A stretch of 60,047 bases of DNA from UKL13-2 sp043744255 (GTDB taxonomy: Bacteria > Pseudomonadota > Gammaproteobacteria > Burkholderiales > Usitatibacteraceae): assembly GCA_043744255.1 (NCBI GenBank), contig JAYTVA010000096.1, positions 1 through 60,047 on the forward strand. Reading direction: 5' to 3'. The number at the start of each line of letters is the position of its first letter. Positions within the stretch are counted from its first letter, which is position 1. The position numbers and the translations under genes were made by a program. Below, one piece after another: positions 51,868 through 60,047 of the stretch. The notes beneath the pieces are model-generated. The model saw nothing but the letters and a program-made list of their open reading frames with translations. It did no database searches and was not told where the DNA came from.

Positions 51868-52662
51868 ATGTCCATCGTTCCCCATATCGCAAAACACCGC
51901 TGCATCGTGTCTGCCACGCTGGCTGTCTCGGCCGCACTGAACGCTGGTTGCGCAAGTGTTGCCACGCCGATTGCCGATGCCGCGCGCGCGCGATTAGTGA
52001 CGCCGTTCTCGTCGGCGACTGCGGATGGCGCGATCCCAGTCAGTTGGCAGCCGTGGATCATGTCGAAATTTTTGAAACGCACCGAATATCGGATCGTGCA
52101 CGAAGCGGGCAAACCCGTTCTCGAAGCGCGTGCCGACGCCGCCGCGTCTGGGTTGCTACAGGAAGTTTCCGTTGATCCCAACGTACATGGGCTGTTGTCA
52201 TGGCGTTGGAAAGCGCCAACGCTAATGCCCACCGCCGACAACAGCCGGCGCGGCTTTGATGATTCGCCGGTGCGGGTGATTGTCGCGTTCGACGGCGATC
52301 GCAGCAAATTTGATTTTGAAGATCGCGCCGTCGCCGAGACAGTGCAAATGTTTAGCGGGCGCGAAATGCCCTACGCGACCATTATGTATATCTGGGAAAA
52401 CAAATTGCCCTTGAATACGGTGCTGGAAAACGCCAACTCGGGGCGCGCAAAAATGATCGTGGCCGAAAGTGGCGCGGCACGGGTAGGACAGTGGTTGGCA
52501 TTCACCCGCGACCTCAAGGCCGACTACCGCCGCGCGTTTGGTGAAGAGCCGGGGAAAATTATTTCGGTCGGCGTGATGACGGATTCAAACTCCACCAATT
52601 CACAAGTCACCTCGTACTACGGCGACATCAATTTCCATTCGGCTGCGGTGGCGGCCAAATAG
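51868..52662 (+). CDS. DUF3047 lipoprotein
   Basis: This 264-residue exported protein has a lipobox (AALNAGC, Cys at about 28), so it is probably a lipid-anchored envelope protein. The DUF3047 pattern is visible: SWQPWIMSKFLKRTEYRIVH, then GLLSWRWKAPTLMPTADNSR, DDSPVRVIVAFDGDR, and IMYIWENKLPLNTVLENANS with IISVGVMTDSNSTNSQVTSY. The family has no established function. It stops six bases before the convergent barstar-like gene. Confidence 0.8.
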   Translation: MSIVPHIAKHRCIVSATLAVSAALNAGCASVATPIADAARARLVTPFSSATADGAIPVSWQPWIMSKFLKRTEYRIVHEAGKPVLEARADAAASGLLQEVSVDPNVHGLLSWRWKAPTLMPTADNSRRGFDDSPVRVIVAFDGDRSKFDFEDRAVAETVQMFSGREMPYATIMYIWENKLPLNTVLENANSGRAKMIVAESGAARVGQWLAFTRDLKADYRRAFGEEPGKIISVGVMTDSNSTNSQVTSYYGDINFHSAAVAAK

Positions 52663-52668
52663 CGGGCG

Positions 52669-53109
52669 CTAGAGCTTCTTCGCCTCATCAGGCGCATGTT
52701 CGCCTGAGAGCAACACCAACATCGACTTGTCCTCGCCCTTCCAGTATTCGACCGCGTCTTGAAACAATTCGGTGACGGTCTCTAACTGGCTTTCGTGGTG
52801 CTTGGTGAATGCGTCGGTGTGGTCGAAATAAATCACGTAGCCCTTGGCCTCGTGCCACTCGAAATCGGTGATGCAGTCGTAGAACGCATCCCAGTTCTTG
52901 CCGAAATGATCGGGAAACTTCATCGCCACGGCGGCGTGATTGAGAAACTGATCTTTCTTCTCGATTTTCTTGCCCTCAAGATGGAAGAAGGCGAATTTTT
53001 TTGCCTTGGCGAGCTTGGCAAGTTCGGTCACGCTGGCATGCGATTTCAGCCAATAAACGCCGCGTGGATGGTCGCTGGCGAGGATCGTTTTCAGTTCGGG
53101 CGATGGCAT
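52669..53109 (-). CDS. Barstar-like ribonuclease inhibitor
   Basis: This 146-residue cytosolic protein contains the barstar pattern: KKFAFFHLEGKKIEKKDQFL near 40-59, then FPDHFGKNWDAFYDCITDFE (the helix that plugs the RNase active site), then YVIYFDHTDAFTKHH. ATG 53109 follows AAGGGA; longer frames overlap the upstream gene. It lies ten bases downstream of a barnase-like ribonuclease gene on the same strand, so it is the likely immunity partner. It is larger than classical barstar (about 90 residues), with an N-terminal extension. Confidence 0.85.
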   Translation of the reverse strand: MPSPELKTILASDHPRGVYWLKSHASVTELAKLAKAKKFAFFHLEGKKIEKKDQFLNHAAVAMKFPDHFGKNWDAFYDCITDFEWHEAKGYVIYFDHTDAFTKHHESQLETVTELFQDAVEYWKGEDKSMLVLLSGEHAPDEAKKL

Positions 53110-53119
53110 GAGTTTTCCC

Positions 53120-53551
53120 TTATCCCTTGATGCGACGGAAGGTCGCGTAATGATCATCGGTGTAATAGCACTCGCGGGCGGCGGCAGTGGCGTTGCCGGT
53201 GCCGCCACAGACGATTCGGCGCGCGCCGCGTGTGCGCTCACCGGGTGTTTTCACGGTGTACTCGTGATAGTAGCCGCGCTGCTGCTTGGGCAATATGCGT
53301 TCACGATTAGAAAAAATCACGCCGTCTTTTGAATACGGAAATGGCCCGTTTTTGGCGATCAAAGCCAGCGTGGTTTGCGCTTCCTTGGGCAATTCGGATT
53401 CTGAAATCGTCGCCGATTTCTTGGACATCGCGGGTGCAGATTCGCGTGCTTCTGGCGCGCTGGCGGGCCACAGGGCAATCGCAATGGCGACTGTTACCAC
53501 GACAAAGCCGATCACGATTTTCCAGAAAAAGTTGCTAAACAGTTTCGACAT
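53120..53551 (-). CDS. Barnase-type guanyl-specific ribonuclease
   Basis: This 143-residue protein has an N-terminal hydrophobic segment (about 8-30, FFWKIVIGFVVVTVAIAIAL), then a microbial ribonuclease domain: NGPFPYSKDGVIFSNRERIL, GYYHEYTVKTPG, RGARRIV and CYYTDDHYATFRRI. The catalytic residues match Glu97, Arg108 or Arg111 and His134. Cys115 and Cys128 could form a disulfide after export. ATG 53551 follows AGGGA; an in-frame TTG at 53557 is less likely. The enzyme would cut RNA after guanine in the periplasm or outside; the inhibitor encoded next protects the producer. Confidence 0.87.
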   Translation of the reverse strand: MSKLFSNFFWKIVIGFVVVTVAIAIALWPASAPEARESAPAMSKKSATISESELPKEAQTTLALIAKNGPFPYSKDGVIFSNRERILPKQQRGYYHEYTVKTPGERTRGARRIVCGGTGNATAAARECYYTDDHYATFRRIKG

Positions 53552-53646
53552 TTTCAATTCCCTTTGTTTGAAGCAGCGATGCTAGTTTATCGTTGAATCC
53601 CGCCCTGCCAAAACTAAATCGCAGGCGAAATTGTTACACTGGTCTG

Positions 53647-54075
53647 TTACGCCGGTTTGTGCGGACACTTCACTTTTACGCAATCGGCGTAGAGGTAGAG
53701 CGAGTGATCGTGAATATCAAAGCCACGATCTTTGGCGACTTTGATTTGCCGTTTTTCAATTTCAGGATCGTAGAATTCTTCCACCTTGCCGCACTGCATG
53801 CACACTAGGTGATCGTGGTGGCTGCCTTCGTTCAACTCGAATACTGCCTTGCCGCTCTCGAAGTGGTGCCGCACCAATAACCCCGCTTGCTCAAATTGCG
53901 TGAGCACGCGATAGACAGTAGCGAGGCCGATGTCGGCGTTTTCATTGAGCAGCAGCTTGAACACATCCTCGGCCGTCATGTGCCGCACTTTCGCGTTTTG
54001 AAAAAGCTCCAGCACCTTCAGGCGCGGAAAGGTGGCCTTGAGGCCGATGTTGCGGAGGTCTTTGGATTCGGACAT
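53647..54075 (-). CDS. fur: Ferric uptake regulator Fur
   Basis: This 142-residue Fur has the winged helix (LKATFPRLKVLELFQNAKVR; TAEDVFKLLLNENADIGLAT then VYRVLTQFEQAGLL) and the dimer domain with metal ligands (VRHHFESGKAVFELNEGSHH then DHLVCMQCGKVEEF, and a C-terminal CVKVKC). The CxxC and CxxxxC pairs bind structural zinc. It represses iron-uptake genes when Fe(II) is present. It is divergent from bamE; the fur-bamE arrangement is conserved in betaproteobacteria. No clear Fur box could be read in the 88-base intergenic region. Confidence 0.95.
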   Translation of the reverse strand: MSESKDLRNIGLKATFPRLKVLELFQNAKVRHMTAEDVFKLLLNENADIGLATVYRVLTQFEQAGLLVRHHFESGKAVFELNEGSHHDHLVCMQCGKVEEFYDPEIEKRQIKVAKDRGFDIHDHSLYLYADCVKVKCPHKPA

Positions 54076-54163
54076 GGGTTTGAAGGTTAAGAGGTGTCGA
54101 GAGAATCATAAGCCTTTTCGGGCGCTCGGTTATACTCATCAGGTCTTCTCGAAGGAAATTTCC

Positions 54164-54586
54164 ATGCGCTCCACCCTCGTAAAAATTACTGTTGCGACAT
54201 CCCTTGCTACGTTGCTTTCCGCGTGCGCTGGCTATGGCGTGCACAAAATCGATATTCAGCAGGGCAATCTGGTGACGCAAGAAGCGCTGGCAAAGGTGAA
54301 GCCGGGCATGAGCCGTTCGGATGTGCGCAATGCGCTCGGCACGCCGCTAGTGCAAGATGTGTTCCACGGCAACCGCTGGGACTACTACTTCACCGACGAC
54401 CGGGGCACCAAGTACGGGCCGTTCGGACGCGACAAACAAAAATTTGCGGTGACGATTTTTTTCGAGAGTGACAAGGTCTCGAAAGTCGAAGGGCAAGCTT
54501 CACCGATTGAAATTCTCACCGGTGGCGGTGAAAAACGCGTGATCCCCAACGCCATACCGCCCGGCGCACCGCCGCCGAAGTCCTAG
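54164..54586 (+). CDS. bamE: Outer membrane protein assembly factor BamE (OmlA/SmpA)
   Basis: This 140-residue lipoprotein has a lipobox (LLSAC, Cys at about 20) and the SmpA/OmlA domain: YGVHKIDIQQGNLVTQEALA, then KVKPGMSRSDVRNALGTPLV with FHGNRWDYYF. It is an outer-membrane lipoprotein of the BAM complex that helps BamA fold outer-membrane proteins. ATG 54164 follows AAGGAAA; TATACT at 54131-54136 could be its -10 box, though no good -35 is seen. It is followed eight bases later by dapB. Confidence 0.93.
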   Translation: MRSTLVKITVATSLATLLSACAGYGVHKIDIQQGNLVTQEALAKVKPGMSRSDVRNALGTPLVQDVFHGNRWDYYFTDDRGTKYGPFGRDKQKFAVTIFFESDKVSKVEGQASPIEILTGGGEKRVIPNAIPPGAPPPKS

Positions 54587-54594
54587 TTCGCGCG

Positions 54595-55377
54595 ATGAGT
54601 GCTATCAAACTCGCCATCGCGGGCGCAGGCGGGCGCATGGGGCGCGCGCTGTTGGATGCGGCGGCCCTTGATGCCGCATTCACTGTCGGCGCGGCACTTG
54701 AGCATGTTGGCAGTCCGCTGCTTGGTTCACCCGCTGGTGGCGTGATCGTTTCCGCCGACCTCGCCGCGATGTCGGCTGCTGACATTCTGGTTGATTTCAC
54801 CCGGCCTGCGGGCACCTTGGCGCATTTGGCTGCGTGCAAAGCGCATAACGTCAAAGCCGTGATTGGCACCACTGGTTTCAGCGACGACGAAAAAGCGCAA
54901 ATCGCCGACTACGCTACACACATCGCCATCGTGTTCGCGCCGAATATGGGCGTGGGCGTGAATGTCTCGTTGAAGCTCGTCGAAATGGCGGCGAAATCAT
55001 TGGGTTTTGATTTCGATATTGAAATTTTTGAAGCGCATCACAAGATGAAAGTCGATGCGCCGTCTGGCACCGCGCTGGCATTGGGTGAAGCTGCCGCCAA
55101 GGGGCGCGGGCAGTTGCTCAATGAAGTCGCGGTCTATGCGCGGCATGGTGTGACCGGCGAGCGTAAAGCGGGCACGATTGGTTTTTCGGTGGTGCGCGCG
55201 GGCGACATCATCGGCGAACACACCGTGTATTTTGCCGGTGCTGGCGAGCAAATTGAAATCACCCACAAGTCGTCATCGCGCACTATCTATGCGCAGGGTG
55301 CCTTGCGCGCCGCAAAATTTCTTGCCGACAAGCCGCGTGGATTGTTTGATATGCACGAGGTATTGGGCTTGAAATAG
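54595..55377 (+). CDS. dapB: 4-hydroxy-tetrahydrodipicolinate reductase
   Basis: This 260-residue enzyme is the second committed step of lysine and meso-diaminopimelate synthesis. The NAD(P)H loop AIAGAGGRMGRALLDAA is at the N-terminus, and the catalytic segment FEAHHKMKVDAPSGTALALG (about 144-163) contains the His-His-Lys triad. FAPNMGVGVNVSLKLVEMAA is also typical. It starts eight bases after bamE and probably shares its transcript. The next gene, carA, has its own promoter and leader. Confidence 0.95.
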   Translation: MSAIKLAIAGAGGRMGRALLDAAALDAAFTVGAALEHVGSPLLGSPAGGVIVSADLAAMSAADILVDFTRPAGTLAHLAACKAHNVKAVIGTTGFSDDEKAQIADYATHIAIVFAPNMGVGVNVSLKLVEMAAKSLGFDFDIEIFEAHHKMKVDAPSGTALALGEAAAKGRGQLLNEVAVYARHGVTGERKAGTIGFSVVRAGDIIGEHTVYFAGAGEQIEITHKSSSRTIYAQGALRAAKFLADKPRGLFDMHEVLGLK

Positions 55378-55387
55378 CGATTTCAAG

Positions 55388-55416
55388 TTGCCTTTACAGC
55401 GGGTTTCGACTAAAAT
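55388..55416 (+). promoter_or_regulatory. Sigma-70-type promoter of carA
   Basis: TTGCCT (55388-55393) and TAAAAT (55411-55416) are separated by exactly 17 bases, right after the dapB stop codon. Transcription would start at about 55423 and give a leader of about 130 bases containing the hairpin at 55458-55505. Confidence 0.6.
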
Positions 55417-55457
55417 GCTTTCTTAATCGCGAAGCAACGCAGGACGTTCCAAAAACG

Positions 55458-55505
55458 CGGGAAAGAGCCACGTGGGTAGAAACCCTAAGGCCTTTCCCGT
55501 TTTTT
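55458..55505 (+). terminator. Intrinsic terminator / possible attenuator in the carA leader
   Basis: CGGGAAAG (55458-55465) pairs with CTTTCCCG (55492-55499). Inside, GCC pairs with GGC and GGGT with ACCC. Six T follow (55500-55505). It lies between the apparent carA promoter and the carA start codon 48 bases later, so it would end carAB transcription unless bypassed. It could alternatively be the bamE-dapB terminator. Confidence 0.7.
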
Positions 55506-55552
55506 ATGTCCGGCGTTTGTGATGCGCGTGCCCCTTGCCGCGGAGAAATATT

Positions 55553-56716
55553 GTGTTACAGACCACGCCTACCCTGCCTGCTGTTCTTGTTTTGGCCGAT
55601 GGTTCTGTATTCAAGGGCATCTCCATCGGTGCCCAACCTGTGCACTCGCACGCTGTCGGTGAAGTCGTATTCAACACCGCCATGACCGGCTATCAGGAAA
55701 TTCTCACCGACCCATCGTACATGGGGCAGATGGTGACGCTCACTTACCCACACATCGGCAACACCGGCACCAATCCGGAAGACGGCGAATCGAACCAGAC
55801 CTACGCATCTGGTCTCATCATTCGCGATCTGCCGACGCTCGCGTCCAACTGGCGCATGACCGAAACGCTGCCTGAATATTTGCGCCGCAATAACGTGGTG
55901 GCGATTGCCGATCTCGACACGCGCCGCCTCACCCGCATGACCCGTGAGAAGGGCGCGCAGAATGGTTGCATTCTGGTCGGTGCCACTGATGATGCTGCGA
56001 TCAAAAAGGCACAGGCGTTCGCAATAGCCGCGCCAAGCATGTCCGGTCTTGATCTCGCCAAAGTCGTTTCTTGCGAAAAGTCCTACGAGTGGAATGCCTC
56101 AACCTGGGCGCTGGGCGCGGGGTTTCGGCAAATCACCGATACAAAATTTCATGTGGTCGCGTTCGATTACGGCGTCAAACACAACATCTTGCGTATGCTC
56201 GCGGATCGCGGCTGCAACGTGACGGTGTTGCCTGCGCGCGCGACCGCCGCTGAGGCGCTCGCGCTAAAACCCGATGGCGTTTTTTTGTCGAATGGCCCCG
56301 GTGACCCAGAGCCGTGCGATTACGCGATTCGAGCGATCCAGGAAATCATTGCAAGCAATGTCCCCGTGTTCGGCATTTGTTTGGGCCATCAACTGTTGGC
56401 TCTGGCCTCGGGTGCCAAGACGATGAAGATGAAATTCGGCCATCACGGTGCCAATCATCCGGTGCAGGATTTGGCGACGAAAAAAGTCTACATCACGAGC
56501 CAAAATCACGGCTTCGCAGTCGATGAGAAAACCTTGCCCGCGAACCTGCGCATCACCCACCAGTCTTTGTTTGACGGCACTTGTCAGGGGATCGAGCGGA
56601 CCGACCAGCGCGCGTTTAGTTTTCAGGGGCACCCGGAGGCGAGTCCGGGCCCGCATGAGGTGGGGTATTTGTTTGATCGATTTGTGGCGATGATGGGGGC
56701 GGCGCGTGGCGGTTAA
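55553..56716 (+). CDS. carA: Carbamoyl-phosphate synthase small subunit
   Basis: This 387-residue glutaminase subunit supplies ammonia to CarB for carbamoyl phosphate (arginine and pyrimidine synthesis). The N-terminal CPSase domain has GEVVFNTAMTGYQEILTDPS. The C-terminal class I amidotransferase domain has the nucleophile Cys in GICLGHQLLALASG (~276) and the His-Glu pair in FSFQGHPEASPGP. GTG 55553 is preceded by GGAG; an in-frame TTG at 55535 has no such signal. Its last 11 bases overlap the start of an ORF6N gene that separates it from carB. Confidence 0.95.
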   Translation: MLQTTPTLPAVLVLADGSVFKGISIGAQPVHSHAVGEVVFNTAMTGYQEILTDPSYMGQMVTLTYPHIGNTGTNPEDGESNQTYASGLIIRDLPTLASNWRMTETLPEYLRRNNVVAIADLDTRRLTRMTREKGAQNGCILVGATDDAAIKKAQAFAIAAPSMSGLDLAKVVSCEKSYEWNASTWALGAGFRQITDTKFHVVAFDYGVKHNILRMLADRGCNVTVLPARATAAEALALKPDGVFLSNGPGDPEPCDYAIRAIQEIIASNVPVFGICLGHQLLALASGAKTMKMKFGHHGANHPVQDLATKKVYITSQNHGFAVDEKTLPANLRITHQSLFDGTCQGIERTDQRAFSFQGHPEASPGPHEVGYLFDRFVAMMGAARGG

Positions 56717-57281
56717 GAGATCTACGGCGAAATCTGCCACTCGTCTCACGGCAGAACAGGCACTAGTTGAATACGAAGTCGTCCGTTCAAAGATTTCCAT
56801 CGTGCGCGGTGTACGTGTAATGTTTGGCCGTGATCTTGCGGAGCTATACAGCGTGGAGACCAAAGTCATCATGCAAGCGGTGCAGCGAAACATTGATCGC
56901 TTCCCGAGTGATTTTATGTTTCAGCTTTCAAATGAGGAGTTTATGAGTTTGAAGTCACAATTTGTGACTTCAAATGAAGGTGGGCGAGGGGGCATTCGTA
57001 AACTGCCCTACGCCTTCAGCGAGCAGGGTGTCACCATGCTTTCCAGTGTATTGAGAAGTCCTCGCGCTGTTGCGGTGAATATCGAAATCATGCGCGCGTT
57101 TGTCCACATGCGAAATCTGATTAATAGCAATCAGGAACTTGCACGCAAAGTGGCAAAGATGGAAGCAGAGTACGACGAACAGTTCGCGGTTGTGTTCAAA
57201 GCCATCCGAGAATTGATGGACGACAAAATTGACAGTAAAGCGAATCGCTCGAAACCTAAACGCAAGATTGGCTTCACCTGA
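56706..57281 (+). CDS. ORF6N domain-containing protein inserted between carA and carB (second copy)
   Basis: This 191-residue protein has an ORF6N domain (ISIVRGVRVMFGRDLAELYS then VETKVIMQAVQRNIDRFPSD, FMFQLSNEEF, LPYAFSEQGVTMLSSVLRSP), then a coiled coil (NSNQELARKVAKMEAEYDEQ) and a basic tail. The family is linked to phage antirepressors and DNA binding. GTG 56706 lies inside the end of carA (11-base overlap), so it may be translated by coupling. By eye it is richer in A/T than carA and carB, which suggests transfer. The codons for LKSQFVTSN form a perfect 13-base inverted repeat. It resembles the copy at 34.5 kb in domain layout but not closely in sequence. Confidence 0.85.
   Translation: MAVKRSTAKSATRLTAEQALVEYEVVRSKISIVRGVRVMFGRDLAELYSVETKVIMQAVQRNIDRFPSDFMFQLSNEEFMSLKSQFVTSNEGGRGGIRKLPYAFSEQGVTMLSSVLRSPRAVAVNIEIMRAFVHMRNLINSNQELARKVAKMEAEYDEQFAVVFKAIRELMDDKIDSKANRSKPKRKIGFT
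56948..56974. repeat. Perfect inverted repeat inside the second ORF6N gene
   Basis: TTTGAAGTCACAA (56948-56960) and TTGTGACTTCAAA (56962-56974) are exact reverse complements around a single T. The element lies wholly inside the coding frame (LKSQFVTSN). Confidence 0.85.
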
Positions 57282-57298
57282 AAGTCCGAGGTCAAGAC

Positions 57299-57324
57299 TT
57301 GAGGTCACAAATTGTGACTCCAAA
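57299..57324. repeat. Near-copy of the ORF6N palindrome, downstream of the gene
   Basis: TTGAGGTCACAA (57299-57310), A, and TTGTGACTCCAAA follow the ORF6N stop by 17 bases. The element matches the intragenic palindrome at about 24 of 28 positions. In one frame it reads DLRSQIVTPN, like the ORF6N protein motif, so it may be a fragment of another family member rather than a free site. Confidence 0.7.
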
Positions 57325-57502
57325 TTAACTATTCTGATTTAACAAGGTGCCATAGGTACAAAACTAGCGAGTGGAAATTGAGCCAATAAATGATACTGAC
57401 CCCGCCCCCCTACAGCGAGATCTCTGCAGTCGTAATCATGATAATTGCAGTTGGGATTGCTTGGCCAAAAAAAGATCAGAAAGACTTGAGTAGTAGCTAA
57501 AT

Positions 57503-60047
<2,545 letters not shown>

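Noticed and set aside
54076..54163. Fur box in the fur-bamE intergenic region
   Set aside because: Only a few bases (GAGAATCATAAG) resemble half a site; no full 19-base inverted repeat is present.
57385..57410. GATACTGACCCCGCCCC string as a remnant of a RAYT/IS200-like element
   Set aside because: It resembles the GGGGTCAG-type flank of such elements, but there is no transposase fragment and no second copy in the window.

Overview
The window looks like a piece of a free-living betaproteobacterium, most likely Burkholderiales or a close relative. Three Bug-type TctC solute-binding proteins, a tctCCBA tricarboxylate-type transporter, the fur / bamE / dapB / carA / carB order near the right end, a PutA without the DNA-binding domain, and a moderately GC-rich codon use that keeps many TTG, GAA and AAA codons all fit this. 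No rRNA, tRNA, CRISPR array or complete insertion sequence was recognised. The species cannot be fixed by reading alone.

Layout. 1-6 kb: the end of a Dcu-type C4-dicarboxylate transporter, a tartrate dehydrogenase and a tripartite transporter with two tandem binding proteins, together a likely tartrate or C4-diacid uptake and oxidation locus. Base composition changes inside the dehydrogenase gene. 6-8.7 kb: a small Cys-rich protein, a haloacid dehalogenase and a gamma-glutamyltransferase. 8.7-18.1 kb (minus strand): a NarX/NarL-type two-component system, a CzcCBA heavy-metal efflux pump and an ArnT-like glycosyltransferase, probably one long operon. 18.4-22.8 kb: a second RND pump of the drug/solvent class with its adaptor. 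22.9-25 kb: gluQ, a DUF952 protein and a GNAT acetyltransferase. 25-26.8 kb: a gene graveyard with a broken DUF433/DUF5615 toxin-antitoxin pair and a small membrane protein cut by an in-frame stop.

26.8-31.9 kb: a single 1,694-residue secreted protein built from a sialidase-like propeller, 24 perfect-length pentapeptide repeats, Ig/MBG-like modules and a seven-repeat Kelch propeller. It faces a membrane-anchored GAF/TolB-like/TPR protein. 34.4-35.3 kb: an ORF6N-domain gene with a tiny upstream ORF. 35.5-40.7 kb: a LysR regulator divergent from two pirins, cytochrome b561, two YceI proteins and a flavin reductase, which reads as a redox/quinone stress cluster. 40.8-43.5 kb: thioredoxin, a HigBA toxin-antitoxin pair and an AAA/DUF4143 ATPase with two premature stops. 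43.8-48.6 kb: an aldarate (glucarate/galactarate) catabolic operon with its own orphan binding protein. 48.7-51.8 kb: putA. 51.9-54.1 kb: a DUF3047 lipoprotein, a barnase/barstar-like pair and fur. 54.2-60 kb: bamE, dapB, carA (behind an attenuator-like leader) and carB, with a second ORF6N gene wedged between carA and carB.

The most unusual items are the mosaic secreted protein with its Asn-ladder pentapeptide helix, the ORF6N genes whose own codons form a palindrome repeated downstream of one copy, the ORF6N insertion inside carAB, and a set of otherwise intact genes interrupted by single stops or a frameshift.
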